A stretch of 64,000 bases of DNA from Abelmoschus esculentus (GCA_035048815.1 JAUCBN010000036.1:4784001-4848000); one strand, 5' to 3'; shown: positions 1 to 13,543, numbered from the stretch's first letter. A program made the numbers and translations. Notes: generated by a model from the sequence alone, not told the origin.

Positions 1-236
1 TCCTCACATTATGAACTATGATCTCTTATAATCTGCAATCAAATTTCCTTACTAGAAACCTATGTTATATCATATACAACAAGAGTGGAAGAAAGAAATA
101 GATGGAATACAAAGACTGGAATGTAAAAATCCATACCCAATTTGCAGGGCATCAACCATGACATGGTCAGGTCGAAATGAACAGCAGCTTGCAAGTTGAG
201 TGCAGATTCTCAAACAAAGTAGGTAATAAAATTATT
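1..236 (-). other. 3' flank and probable 3' UTR of the potassium transporter
   Basis: AT-rich DNA directly downstream of the TAA stop at 237-239. No other coding signal is visible. The true cleavage site cannot be placed. Confidence 0.5.
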
Positions 237-3200
237 TTATACCAGGTAGACCATCCCAACCTCTAGTGTAGATGCATGGGGTATGTTCAAGGCATAGGTT
301 GGTCCTCTAGAGTTTCTTCTTAGGAAATCATATCCCAAATTTATCACAATTCTCTTCATCACACTTGATCCTTTCTTTGCTCTTACATAAGAATGACCAA
401 GTATGAATGCCATTCCTGCCTCTCTTGCTTCCATCAGTTCCTGCAATTCCTCCTTCGCTTCGTTTTCAATCAGTGGACTTTCCGGGACAACGAACCTCAC
501 TCTCTTCCTCAGCCTTTCAGGGGACTTGGTCACCTTTTCCTCTGAACTGCAAATGATTTCGGATAAATCCTCATCACCATCTTCATGCATTCGTACACCT
601 AAATTCGATGATGATGTCCCGATAACTGTCATGTTTTCGTCATTTTCTGAGTCGATTGTCAGGATACTACATTCCGGTCTCTCTGATCTGATAAATTCTG
701 CAATGCTACAAATAAGGTCTTTCTCAAACTCTAAATCATCTTTGTGAATGTCTCGATATCCATAACGTGCTATACATCGATAGAGCCGGTATTCCTTTGG
801 ACCAACTCTTCCTACTAGGAATCTTTCCTCAGGACTCACATGTGGTACTGGAACTGATTTAATGCAAAGAAACACCACAACTTGGTGGAATGCAGGGAGG
901 TTGGTGACAAAGTGAGAAAAAATGGCTGGGATTCCGGAAACAAGCTCGGTATGTATAAGCCCGATGCCTCGGACACGAACGATACCGAGAGTTGGACCTA
1001 GAGCAAGGAGCCAGTTGATAGAGACCTTATTATGTACATCAAACTCATATTTTTTGAGTGTGCCATAGTGCCAAACATACATTATGGCTGAAAATATTAA
1101 AGCGAGTGCAATGGGAACCCAAGCCCCTTCACGGAACTTGATAAGAGATGCTGAGAAATACAGTGCTTCAATGGAGCCAAAGAAGAATATAAACAATATA
1201 GCTAGGAAGACACTTTTATGCCAGCATAAGACAATAACCAGAGACATTAAACATGTTGTAACCAGCATAACTGTTATAACTGCCAAACCTGTTGAATGTA
1301 ATAAGTAAATGGAGTAAGAATGATAATAATGATTACGGGCTCTCAAGAGAAAATAAAATCCGTAGAGGATGATACCTGATGCATTTCCCATCCGTTTCGT
1401 GTCTTGAAAACCAACAGTCACTGCCAAGCATAACAGCATTAAAGTCCAGTTGATCTCTGGAATGTAAATCTGGCCATGGATTTTAGATGAAGTGTGGATG
1501 ATTTTGACCCTTGGGAAACAGCCCAGAGCAGAACATTGTTTGATGATTGAGAAGGTTCCAGTAATAATGGCTTGACTTCCCACAACTGCAGCAAAAATAG
1601 CTATGACCAGAACAGGCCATCTTATTTTCTCTGGTACAGAAACATAGAATCCGATGTGGTAGTTGGTTTCGAGAATGTGATGCTTCGAAAGGTAAGCAGC
1701 TTGTCCCATATATGCAAGGATTAGAGATGGATAAACAATGATGGTGAAAGCAATCTGCAAGAAAGTTGCACTTTAGGAAAATAACAATCAATATTAGCAT
1801 ATATGAAATTAAAACATGGAAATATAATACAAGTTACCTTGATAGACAACTGTGAAAAGTGTCCAAGATCAGCAAACATAGCTTCAGAGCCTGAAACAAT
1901 AAGAATCAACATTAGAACCCCTGTACTACAATCATACCCGAGACATGTTCGGATACGGGTATACCCTCATATCCTACACTCACATTCCGAGATTCAGTTT
2001 TCATACAATTTTCTACCTGTTATACAAAGGAGGATCCCACCAAGTGACATCCAACCACCCTTTTGGGTCTTCTTCAAGAACTTGTACATGTAATAAGGGG
2101 AGAGAGCTTTATAAACATGGGGATTCCAATGGAAAATATTGTAAACCCCAATGGCACTGATGCATAGAAGCCATGTTATCACCACCGGTGCGAATAAGAA
2201 CCCTACTCGATGCGTCCCATAATGTTGGAGGGCAAATAAAAATATCAGAATGGCACAAGCTGCTGGGACTTCAACATCTGCAGAATCATATATGGTGCTG
2301 TTAAATTGATGGACAATTTAGGTATAACTTCATTTATCTTTTCTTATGTTATTCAAACTTGAGATATGTATTGAATATACAGACATTCGATTTTTCTAAG
2401 CCTTTTTATGTGTTTAGAGGACTCTTGAAGAGAAAATGGAGGTGATCTGATTGTCTTTTGTTGTAACATATCCTTGAATGAAATCTGAAATCAACTTGTT
2501 AGGATATTTTTATATTAAAACTATGATTCTATGACAGGAAGCTCAATTGAGCACATGTCTACCATAAATAGAAAATGCTAGCAAAAGAAAGATGTAATTG
2601 TATGGAGACAGAATAAGCTTATATGGAAAAGGAATCATACATGATACAAGGGAATATAATAAGAACAATATTATCCAATTACAGTGAAATTTTGGGAAAT
2701 CAAAGTGTTCATATGTCATACAAAAGTAGATGATTTTACCACCTTTTCAGTGGTGGCAGTCAATCAGAAAACTTTTGTCTAATCTTGCTAGAATTTAGAT
2801 GTGAATATTAAAGTTTAAATATAATTATCTTTATAAACCGAATTGAGTTAACTAACCTCTGGAGTTTAGTTTATCCCAATTCTTTTCTTTTACCAGATAT
2901 ACCTTTACCTGGCCTTACAACTACAGACTAACATATGAAAATTGACACTTTTCCATAATCTTTCCGAATTATATATTTAAAACTTATTTTCTTAACCACA
3001 TGTTTCACCTTTACTTTATTAACATACAAGTAAGCTAATTAACTTGACTTTCCACATTATCATGTATTTAAGCATAATTTATTGAAGTTGATGGTGAATG
3101 GAGTTTGATTAGAGCAAGGAAGCTTAGAAGGGACCCCACTTTAATACAGACACTTATCACAATTTTGACCTTTTAATCAACCTTCTGTTTACATCAACAA

Positions 3201-4069
3201 AATACAGATTCATACGGAAAATTGATGTTTATTCTTCACTGCAAACAAAATATGAAAAATTCTGCAGTGGAAAATAAGAGAAGCAGGGACTTACATCGAT
3301 GTTGTTCTTTGGACATGGAAAGCTCTAGACCTGAAACTGCTGAAAAAACTGTAGAAACCCAGGAAATTCCCAGTTAAGCATATGCAACCCAAGAAAAATA
3401 AAGTAGACCCAGATCTTATCTTAGACAAATATACCAGAAATTGCAGGTGTGAGAACCCCATCTCCAATGACCATGCAAGTTCCAATCAAAGCCAATACAA
3501 GCAACAGCCTCTGCAATAGTTTGTGCTTTTCTAAAGTTGATTTCAAACTTGAACCCAAAGGACTCTTGTTGTTCGATGTCATCCCATCCTTTTTGTATTC
3601 TGATAATTCCTGGTCTGCCAGCTGACAATTAGGCAAAGAACAGACCCTGGCATGCCTGCAGAGCAGTGAATACAAAGCGAAAGTTCCACCTTCACCATTA
3701 TCATCAGCTCTGAGCACAATGAATACATATTTCAGTAATGGCATCAATGTCAATGTCCAGAACACAAATGATAAAACCCCGTAAATCTCTTCATTGGTAT
3801 CAGAATGATGAATATCCTCGGCGAAAGCACTTTTGTATACATACAAAGGGGAAGTACTTAAATCTCCATAAACAACACCCAGACTTTGATAAGCTAAACT
3901 TAACACCGTCTTCCATGATTCTTTCTTCTGCAACAACAAGAAGATATGAGCAATGAACAAAAAGATGGGATTTTGAAGAGAGGGACAATACAAAAGAACT
4001 AATCTTTGCAACTTGTTTTACCTTGATTGGACTCTTGGGGATAACACCTTCACCTTCAAGATCCATCAT
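237..4069 (-). CDS. KUP6/KUP8-type potassium transporter (HAK/KUP/KT family)
   Basis: Seven coding exons on the minus strand: 4069-4022, 3927-3435, 3348-3295, 2277-2017, 1890-1838, 1754-1376 and 1288-237. They total 2340 nt and encode 779 residues, the usual size of KUP6/KUP8 proteins. All junctions are GT-AG and every phase closes. The family hallmark GVVYGDLSTSPLY lies at residues 33-45 and GDGVLTPAIS at 171-180. A run of hydrophobic segments follows, then a hydrophilic C-terminal domain containing RVGPKEYRLYRC and a Glu-rich tail. Family knowledge: H+-coupled or channel-like K+ transport at plasma membrane or tonoplast; Arabidopsis KUP6/KUP8 act in K+ efflux, osmotic adjustment and drought response. 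Two ATGs stand in tandem (4069 and 4066) and either may start translation. The third intron is about 1 kb. The subgroup assignment rests on N-terminal similarity recalled from Arabidopsis. Transcription is divergent from the CNGC gene. Confidence 0.95.
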
Positions 4070-4480
4070 AAACTGGTGTAGAATCACTCAAAACTCATTT
4101 TCCCGACAAATACACCAAAATTAGAGACTTCCCAGTTGTTACAAGATCAATACAAACAGCTTGGTAAGAAAATATAGATCATAAGCAGGTGAAAAAGCAG
4201 ACAATGTAGAAGAGTCGAAATGCCAAAATGATGGAAGATATATGTAGAGAGAATGGTATTGAAAACAAAGAAAAATGAGTGGATTAGAGCTAGAAAAATA
4301 TTATGAATTCTAGTTTTATTGAGACAAAGCAAAATAAGATGAACAGGGGAAGATAAAGAAGTGGTGATGTTTGAAGATTACAAAAACTGGGTTTGTATTT
4401 TGAAGCTGTATTTTAGATTGCATAAAGTTTGGTAATGTTTTAATTATTCATCCCCACTTATTTATCTCGGCGAGAAAGGG
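4070..4480 (-). promoter_or_regulatory. 5' leader and proximal promoter of the potassium transporter
   Basis: This stretch lies upstream of the two tandem start codons. It is moderately AT-rich and has no convincing ORF. Short stop-bounded readings here show no family features. The transcription start is not determinable by eye, and a 5' UTR intron remains possible. Confidence 0.35.
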
Positions 4481-7169
4481 AAAACAGTCTCAAAATTTTT
4501 TGTTTGTTTCCAGGGAAAATGAAGTGCCCTTACAAACTTGGTCATGGGTTCTTTTCTTTTCACCATAATTTTCTTTTCTGAAACCTAACAACACATTGTC
4601 CACTCACTGAAACATCTCCTTTTGAAGATTTTAAATGGTGTTTTGTCTGATATATTTGATTTACTGGACCATCAAATTCTATGACGAAGGTTAGTTCAGA
4701 AATTCTCTGATTTCTGGTCAACTAGTTAAAAGAAAACCTTGCATCATACATTTACCTATATAATGACATGCTTAAAAGGTTAATTTAATTCGATCCAATA
4801 ATAAAAAATAATATTTTCTTGAATAACTGATATGATTATAAGATAATATTTGTTTAATTTTTTTAACTCTTTAATAAAATACACATATTTTATATATACA
4901 TTATTTAAACTCGAGTTATCCATTAAAATATATTATTTTTTATCATTAAAATCACTTTGAAATAACTGGTTTGAGATAAATAATTTTATAATAATATACA
5001 CACACACGTACATATTACATAACAGTTTGAGATTCAACTTCTTGAATATATACATATTTATACACATATAATTAATTATGTCGAATTTATTTTTTTCGTG
5101 AAACACTTTTATTACGTTGACAATCATTTATATAATGTAAGGCATATGAAAAAAACACTTTAATTATTTCCATAATCATTTTCATTATGAACGGCAAGAT
5201 AAATTTGGCCTACACCACAACATTTGTAGGGATGATAATAAGGTAGATTTAATTTTTGAAAAATAAAAATATAAAATCGATCTCGATCTATCTCGAGTAA
5301 TTTTAATATATTGTTCATTTTGATCTTAATTTAAAATTAAATATATATTTATATTTGATTTACTCCGACCTGAAAGATAAAAAATTAAGTCACTTTTACA
5401 GAATAGGAGGTGAAAAATCTTGGGTGGTGATGGACTGATGGTGGTGGCTCATGGTCCCCAACTTCTTCCCTTTATTTCCATATTTACCGATTATAAAATC
5501 AATATTTGTATAATTTGATACTAGTGATATCTACATTTTTCATATTTAAATCAAACTAATACCAGTTCTATACCACATCGGAATAAAATAAAAGTAGTGA
5601 GATCTTGTTGCCTACTCAATCAAATATTTTTATAACTAATCTTAGTCTTAATTATCATTTACTAATTAGCATCGATCCCTTTGAATCCGGGTTTTATTCT
5701 GTTCCCCAAACCAGGCCACGGAGATCTTCGAGGAGTATTGGCAGGACACAACTGTATGTGTTGATTTATTTTCTGTTGATTTCAATCTTGATCTCTACCA
5801 TCACAATATTTTTTTATTTTTTAATATATTCATATCTAAAAACAAATATATTTTTAATATATATTTTTAATATGAGTAGGCTAATTTCGTTAAGAAATGA
5901 AAAAAAAATAAAAGTATAATGAGAGTTTACTATTCAAGTAAATAAATTTAAATCGAACATATTTTTAATAATAGAAAACTAATGTCTCTGGATTATAATA
6001 TGACTCAGTTTCAAAAAGGTAAAAATTTTAGGTCAATGATTAAAAATAAAATAGATATAAATATCACCAAAGTTCGACGGTGAAAGGTAAAAAATAAATA
6101 ACTTTAGAAATGTATATTACAATAATAAGACACGTTGACAATACGCTTATTATCATAACTCAATCGCGAATAAAACAACGATTGTGAGCTTATATTCAAA
6201 TCTATTTCAAGATTCTCCTAAAAGATGAATATAATAATAAAAACATGTTATTTTAATAGATTGACAATGAATTTTTGTTAATGGGTTGCATATAAATAGT
6301 GAAATTACTAGTTCTGCTAATTTTAGTATATAATTTTTTTTCTTGACATATTCAAGCTCCATATATCTAATCACAGCATGAAACACAAGTTATTTGGATG
6401 GAAATGGAAAATAAATCAAAACTTATTATTTTTTTATTTTTGAAAAATACCTTATTACTTATCTATTACATAAAAACCAAACAATCAATCCTAAATGGTC
6501 TGCTTCAGCCGGCCAATATGACTTTTAATATTAAAAATGAAAGAACCTGGCTTTTGCCTTGTTTTTCCTCTGAGAATTCCAAATGTCATAAAATGCTTCA
6601 GTGAAAACAAAATAAATGCAAGGCTTGTTGGTTTGACGTACGTGGGGCAAGTTTTAGTTTAAATTTGACTTGGAATATAGGATTTGAATTTTCAAAAGGT
6701 AAAAAAAATCAAATTGTTTGAATTTAATTAGATTAATTAGCTACTAAAATTGGACACTAGGATATTGAGTTTTCATATATAAGCTCAAATTTGTATATAA
6801 ATGTACCGAATATATCAAGGACGGTTTAAAGATCTGAGGCCCTATGCATTTTATTAAAATAAGACATTTAATTTATAATTTATAATATATATATATTTTC
6901 TTTAAAAATTATTTTAATATCCTCTAAAATAACAAAAAATCATTTTCAGTATTTAACCTAAAAGGTGATATTTTTTATATTATAAGTTTTAGATAATTGT
7001 TATATATCCACAGATAATTATATATATTTATGATATAAATAATTAATTTAATTTTTTTATTATTGGACCCTTCCATTTTAGAATCTTATGTGGTCACTTC
7101 TATTACGTTTATCTAAAACCCCACCGAAATACATACATACGTACATGCATACCATTTAAAATTTAAGTA

Positions 7170-7700
7170 TAATTATAATTTTAGAGTGATGAGTCTCAGA
7201 ATATTCATAAACGATAAATAGGTCATTGTTTGATTGGTTTTTCCTTTGTGTTTTCCCATCATCTGCAAGTAGCAGGTAGCAGGTAGCATGCGGTTGATTT
7301 TTCTCCACCCACTTGCCCAACCTGTGGTCCGGTCTCTATTGTACAAGTGTGGCTGAGATTCACATTTATGAGTCTCACCTAAAACCAACAACTTAGGAAG
7401 TGTTTGATGTTGGGGAGGAATCAGTTTTGACAGACAAATGTCAATGGAGACATCACAGAAACGAAAACAAAATACATGTGCTGGTGAAGTTCTGTTAGGA
7501 TGGAAGAGTTACAAGTGTGATTTTCTAAACAAAACTGGGTTTGGGGGTGACAGATGTTAAGACGTAAATATAATTGTCTGAAGGAGTGGTGAAGCTGAGT
7601 GCCAAGTGCAGAAGCAAAGTCACGCCCCTTGCATTTTCTAGTCATGCAAAGGATCATGTCCCTCCAACAACTATGGCCTTGCCTTCTCCATCGAAACATG
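7170..7700. other. Less AT-rich intergenic block of unknown nature
   Basis: This block is visibly richer in G and C than its surroundings. It can be read on the minus strand as two open stretches (7421-7699 and 7173-7391), neither of which resembles a known protein; one lacks an ATG. It contains a 7-bp direct repeat (GTAGCAG, about three copies near 7268-7288). It could be a relic exon, a non-coding transcript or a conserved regulatory block. I do not recognise it. Confidence 0.3.
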
Positions 7701-7981
7701 CAAACGGCACTGTTTGGGTTTTTATTAGTTAGAAAGAGGTTATATTCTCGATATAAATATTAGAATTTAAACTTATATAAAATAAAATAATACAAATATC
7801 TTTGGTCACTCGATCGACCGAATCTTTTTCCACCAAATTTATTACAGTTACTCACGGTAAGTTATTTTTTTTAAATTAATCTAGATTGATTTACCACATG
7901 TAATTATATTTTTTTTATTATTATCTCAAAACATTTTTACGTAGGACTAAACAAGAAGTTTTAATATACCATATAAGAATC

Positions 7982-8243
7982 GGGTATAAATCGTCTACTT
8001 CTTAATCATGCTTCTATTGATGCCTCTATTATAAAATTAGTGGTTTTAAGGTTTAGAGTTTAAGGTTTAAGGTTAAAGATTGTAGTCAGGATTTAAAGAA
8101 TTGGGGGTAAGGTGTACTTTTTAGGGTATAGAATTTAAGGTTTAGGATATAAAAAATTAAAGATGAGATTTAAAATTTATTTTTTAAATTTTTTTAATAA
8201 AAAACATAAAAAACTACGATTACGAGGTATATGATTTCTACTC
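7982..8243 (+). mobile_element. Small terminal-inverted-repeat element, family A, copy 1
   Basis: The left end reads GGGTATAAATCGTCTACTTC, and the right end, read on the other strand, reads GAGTAGAAATCATATACCTC. The core is rich in degenerate TTTAGGG-like words (AAGGTTTAGAGTTTAAGG). Flanks ATAAGAATC (left) and ATAAAGAATT (right) look like a worn target duplication of about 9 bp, which would suit a Mutator-like origin. The same sequence recurs in reverse at about 18345-18560 and in expanded form at 39425-40015. Confidence 0.55.
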
Positions 8244-8819
8244 ATAAAGAATTCCATCTCATCTTGTTTTATGCAATACATAAACATTTCCCAAAGTTTC
8301 CTTGGATTAGATTTTAAGAGGGTCCAAACTCAATGTAACAATCTCATTCGGGGGGAGGTCCATGTGCAAACAACAATATGAAATATAGGCAATCAATCAA
8401 GAAGAAACATAAGCCCATTCAATGACCCAACAAGGACAATGCTTTGTTTTAACATTGCACAAAATCATGTACATCGCAAAGTTTTCTTACATGTAAATTA
8501 TTAGAAAGTTTACCTAATAACATGCAAGTTATGACAAGGTTCACCTAAAACTAATTAATTTAGTAGTCTAAACTCAACTCCAAACTGATTCATTAACGGC
8601 AAAGTGTTCCTATTTTTAATCTAACATGATGTCAAATTCGTAAGAATTTTTTTCGATATTGATCAAAGTCTAAGCTTAAAAAACGATATTTCGATACTTG
8701 ATAAGATGAATAAGTATTTAAAAACTTATATTATTGTTTAAAAGAATCGAATAAAAATATAGTTAAAAAAAAAATAATGTAACTTTTTAAAAAAAATCCT
8801 AAACCATGCACATTTAAAT

Positions 8820-9071
8820 GGTTTGCGGCAAATCTCCTGTGTCTTCCTTTTACTAGTTTCTCTCCCATCATCCACCATCTCTCTCTTTCCCTTGTAACTC
8901 GGTCACACCCATTTTTTTGGTATTATTTTATTTTGTTCAAAACTGTCTTCTTGTCAACTTGTTCGACAGAGATAATTTTAAGTTACATTGTTTTTCCTTT
9001 TCAGCATTATGCTTTTCCATTGTCCCTCTTTTGCAACAGGATCGGTGTAGCGTAAGAATCAACAATGGAAG
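8820..9071 (+). promoter_or_regulatory. Probable 5' leader/proximal promoter of the CNGC gene
   Basis: Pyrimidine-rich sequence (CTCTCTCTTTCCC around 8880) precedes the coding start, as is common in plant leaders. An upstream ATG at 9065 opens a tiny reading frame (ATG GAA GAT GAA TAG) that overlaps the main ATG at 9072 in another frame. It could dampen translation. Confidence 0.4.
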
Positions 9072-11675
9072 ATGAATAGCATACTCCCCTCGTTCCGACA
9101 CTTACCTTCCACCCCCACATCCCCCGTCGTCGTCGCGACACGCCCACCACCATCCAAAGCCAATGCTCCTACAGACTCCCCCTTTGTATTCGACCCTACG
9201 AGTGACATTGTTTCCTCTTGGAACCATGTGTTCCTGATCATTTGCATTATGGCATTGTTCATAGACCCTCTTTACTTCTTCCTCCCGTACGTCGGAGGCC
9301 CGGCATGCTTGGCCTCTGATGCCAGTATGGGAGTATTCATAACAGTTTTAAGGTCTATGGCCGATCTTTTATACCTTATAAACATGCTTATGAAGTTTAG
9401 GACTGGTTTCATTGCCCCGAATTCTAGAGTTTTCGGAAAGGGTGAGCTCGTTATGGATGCGAGGGAGATTGCCCTGCGGTACTTGCAGAAGGATTTTGTC
9501 ATTGATCTTGCAGCTACCTTACCACTACCTCAGGTTATTGTTTAGGATTTAAAATGATGTCAGGCTCTCAAATTAAAGCTGTATTTGGTTGATTTTCTTA
9601 TTTTTTGTGACATTTGGACATGCAGTTTGTGCTATGGGTACTGATTCCAACCACAAAAAACTTAATGGCAGATCATGCAAACAACACCATTTCTCTTATT
9701 GTTCTCCTTCAATATGTTCCAAGGTTGTTTATTATTTTCCCTCTTAACAACAAGATCATCAAAACCAATGGGATTCTTGCCAAAACTGCTTGGGCTGGTG
9801 CTGCATACAATCTCCTTCTCTATCTCCTCGCTAGCCATGTAAGAAATCTGACCCACTTTCCATCCTAATTTCCACTCTCTCTTTTTTCTACTTCCAATCA
9901 GTTTTGGGGTGCAGGTATTGGGAGCGATATGGTATTTATGCTCGATAGCAAGGCAGTTTTCGTGTTGGAACCATGAATGCGCGAGAGAGAACATCTCAAG
10001 AACTGTTGCTTGCATCCCAAGTTTCCTAGATTGTAATAGCTTGAAAAAACCAGAGAGGGAATATTGGGTGAATGTGACAAGCGTGCTGACAAACTGTGAT
10101 GCGTCCAACCAAGAAGTTGATTTCAAATTCGGAATGTTTGCAGCTGCTTTCACTAATGATGTTGCCTCCAAGAACTTTGTTGTCAAGTATTTGTATTGTT
10201 TTTGGTGGGGTCTCAGAAATTTAAGGTATCTGGTCCAATTTTCTAATCTGAAGTACCACTATCTTCATATGTTCAAGCTAAGCCCTTTGACAAGGATCTT
10301 ACAAACTGGTCTAGAACTTATTCATTGCTAATTCTTAATTTGCAGTTCCTATGGGCAGAATTTGAATACAAGCATATACATTTGGGAGAACATTTTTGCC
10401 ATTTCCATATGCTTATTTGGGATGGTTCTGTTTGCACTCTTGATTGGCAACATGCAGGTATATGTTGGGATCTTATCATTTATGTTTGTGAAAGACATTG
10501 ATTGTGAAGTAATGAATGTTTTGTTCTTGTTTTGAAGACATCATTGCAATCAATGACGGTAAGAATTGAGGAGTGGAGGCTTAAAAGAAGGGATACAGAG
10601 GAGTGGATGAGGCATCGCCAGTTACCTGAAGATCTGCAACAACGAGTTCGGCGATTTGTCCAATATAAATGGCTGGCCACAAGAGGTGTTGATGAAGAGT
10701 TTATATTTAAGTCATTGCCTTTGGATCTCCGCCGTGAAATTCAGCGCCATTTGTGTCTCTCCCTTGTTCGCCGTGTATGTTGTCTTCTTGGTTGGCTGGT
10801 TTCTAGCTATGGAATTATTACCTTTGTACTGTAACAAGTAACCACTATGCTCTTATAATTTTATCTTCTAGGTTCCTTTCTTCTCACAAATGGATGACCA
10901 ACTTCTTGACGCCATGTGCGAGCGTCTAGTCTCATCACTGAGTACCGAAGGCAACTACATTGTCCGAGAAGGCGAGCCGGTCAACGAGATGCTCTTCGTC
11001 ATTCGAGGCCAACTCGAGAGCTCCACCACCGGTGGAGGAAGAACTAATTTCTTCAACTCCATCACCCTTCGACCGGGAGATTTTTGTGGTGAAGAGCTTC
11101 TAACATGGGCTCTAATGCCTAACTCCACCCTTAACCTCCCTCTCTCAACTCGAACAGTGCGAGCCGTATCCGAAGTAGAAGCCTTCTCCCTCCAAGCAGA
11201 CGACCTTCAATTCTTCGCACATCAATTCAAACGACTACAAAGCAAGAAGCTCCAGCACGCATTCAGATACTATTCTCATCAATGGCGAACATGGGGTGCA
11301 TGTTTCTTACAAGCTGCTTGGAGAAGGTTCAAGAAAAGAAAATTGGCGAAAGAGTTGATTGCAAGGGAGAACAGTTTGCATCACAAGACATTAGGCCATG
11401 AAGATGGCTACTATTACATCATAGAGGATATGGAAGAAGGATCAGTTGATCACGACAGTATCGACACCGGTGAAGGGACATCGGCATCGTCGGTGGACAA
11501 TTCAGAAAACCCTCCGCCACTCGGTGCAACCGTCATGGCCTCAAGGTTTGCTAAAACTCCCAAGACAGGGTCTACAGTTACTTTCGTCGACCCTTCTCCT
11601 GACTCTTTAAAAATGCCCAAGATGTTTAAACCAATGGAACCTGATTTCTCAGTAGACCCTATTAAAGATGTTTAG
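9072..11675 (+). CDS. CNGC18: Cyclic nucleotide-gated ion channel, CNGC18-like
   Basis: Six exons: 9072-9533, 9626-9838, 9915-10225, 10346-10457, 10538-10774 and 10872-11675. They total 2139 nt and encode 712 residues; Arabidopsis CNGC18 is about 706. Order of parts: short hydrophilic N-terminus, transmembrane segments S1-S6, a pore loop across the exon 3/4 junction (NLSSYGQNLNTS), the cyclic-nucleotide-binding domain with phosphate-binding cassette PGDFCGEELL at 513-522, and an IQ calmodulin site QAAWRRFKKRK at 592-602. The C-terminus ends FKPMEPDFSVD..., as in CNGC18. Family knowledge: plasma-membrane Ca2+-permeable channel needed for pollen-tube tip growth and guidance. The orthology call rests on long matches in S1, the S5 region and the C-terminus (for example SLVRRVPFFSQMDDQLLDA). 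No frameshift is seen. The ATG at 9072 is chosen because it gives the short CNGC18-type N-terminus. Confidence 0.94.
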
Positions 11676-12120
11676 ATAGACCAGTTTTAAAGAAAGAAAA
11701 AGGAAATAGTTAGATAAATTTTTGTAAAAAAAAAATTATCAAATCTTTGTATATTTTTCAACTGTAGAATTTAAGAAAAAAATATATTTTTGATTAATAG
11801 TTATAGTTAGTTTTATTAAAAAAAATAAAGAAATATAAAAGAGTTTACAAAAAATAGTAATGAATTATTTAAGTATGTTTTCACATTATTAGACCATAAA
11901 ATTAAATGTAAAATAATTTATTTATTTTTATAAAATTACTATTAAACTGTTCTAAAAATTAAATTAATAATATTTATTTATGATAGAATATAAATTTAAA
12001 ATTTAGATCTATATAGAAAATTTTCAAATAATTTAAAAGTTTTATTAATTTTATAAAAATAGAGAGGGTAGAATAGTTTAATATTAATTTTATAAAAATA
12101 AATAAATAAATAATTATTTT
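11676..12120. other. 3' flank of the CNGC gene
   Basis: Very AT-rich DNA with AATAAA-like words just after the TAG stop. It probably holds the 3' UTR and polyadenylation region, then blank AT-rich DNA. No other gene is visible. Confidence 0.45.
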
Positions 12121-13540
12121 ATTAATTTTATTATTATCCAAGATATAACATCCTAAATCTGGATATTACATTTGAGGTTAAAGCAAACCCACAATCCATA
12201 AAATTTGACCTAGTTTAGCCTAATATTAGCTCTTTTCCAGTTCCATTAAGTAATTAATTCAAACGTTTAATAAGAACTCTAATTTAAAAATTTGGTTCAA
12301 ATAATATAGTTTTCAAAATATGAATTAGAACACAATAATAGAATTTTACGAACATATAACCCAAACAAATTTAAATATTATACTCTAAAAAATTTTATGT
12401 GTTGAAATCTTATTTCGATGATGTTCCTCCAATATAACGTGTTAACCTACTAACATGTTATAGTATCCTAAATTTAATGTCACATTTAGGTTTCAAGCTC
12501 AAAACACAAACTTATTTTTTTACCTGATTTAATTCAATCCATAATTTTTTCACAAATCCAGCAATATTTTAAATAAAATAATAAAGAATTAATTAAATAG
12601 GAAACTCCAATTTAAAATAAATAAGTTAAATAATTTAACATGATCAAATAAATCTAAAATAAAAATTATAAACATAAAATTAAAGGCTTATGAATATATT
12701 GCTCAACAAGTCTAAGTAATATAGTCGTGAATACATCAATGAATCGAAATTCTACTCTAATAACATTCTTTTAAAGCAACATTGTAACCTAAAAACTTAT
12801 GAATAAAAATGACGATTTTGAATAATGAACTCATAAAACTTAGTGAATACATCCATATTCTATCATGCTTCACGTAAATTATAGAAATAAACATATAACT
12901 AAAAAATATGACATAACAATATATAATTACATAACGCTATCACAAATCGTTTAAATGTAACGTAAAGTACCTCATAACAATTACAATCACAAACTTAGAG
13001 TAAGATTCAAAATCATACTATCAGGAACATACACTCTAAGCAAGACTTAGAGTTTTCCTAGCATCGAAAACATATGTTTTATACTCAATCTTTCATTAAG
13101 TATCTTCGAATGAAACTCAGGTCTATAATATTAAAAATGTATATTCAATAATATCTTAATATGATGTTATAACACTCACTGTATATTCAAAATCTATCAA
13201 TCATATTTCCACAAGACACATAAATTGATTATTGAGTTTTTAAGTATTAAACTCGAGTATAAAAATATTTTTCAATTTTTTAATTTTACAACTTATTTCA
13301 TGTCATTAAGGGCCTATTGGATTAAACCTTTAATTTTTTAGCCCAAGGATAAGATCGACATTAGGGAGAATACTTAATGAGTATCAGTATTAGTCTTGAC
13401 ACATTGTTATGGTACCATTAATAATTATTTTCAAACATTTAATACCCAAAACACCAAATCAAGCATACAAGCATCATTCTTAGGATGTAAGAAAAAAAAT
13501 TAAAAGTGTACAAAATGAAAAGGTCAACTAAAAAACATTG
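12121..13540. other. AT-rich intergenic DNA, probable old transposon debris
   Basis: No ORF of note. Two loosely related blocks (near 12140-12200 and 12440-12520) share 'ATATAACATCCTAAAT' / 'GTTATAGTATCCTAAATTT' followed by 'TTAGGTT'-type text, suggesting duplicated remnants. The element type is not identified. Confidence 0.35.
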
Positions 13541-13543
13541 AGA

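Larger units (their letters stand above)
4500..8820. other. Intergenic AT-rich region between the K+ transporter and CNGC genes
   Basis: No supported gene. Most of it is about 25-30% GC with short remnants. Around 6815-7090 a segment reads GGACGGTTTAAAGATCTGAG at its left side and a 'GGACCCTTCC' block at its right, resembling decayed hAT-type elements, but the ends are too worn to call. A dispersed element copy lies at 7982-8243 (listed separately). A less AT-rich block at about 7170-7700 is also listed separately. Confidence 0.5.

Noticed and set aside
403..747. Plus-strand open frame of 114 codons
   Set aside because: It is the antisense shadow of the last exon of the potassium transporter, with Ser-rich text typical of such shadows.
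9662..10186. Minus-strand open frame of 174 codons inside the CNGC gene
   Set aside because: It crosses two CNGC exons and an intron in antisense and has no family features.
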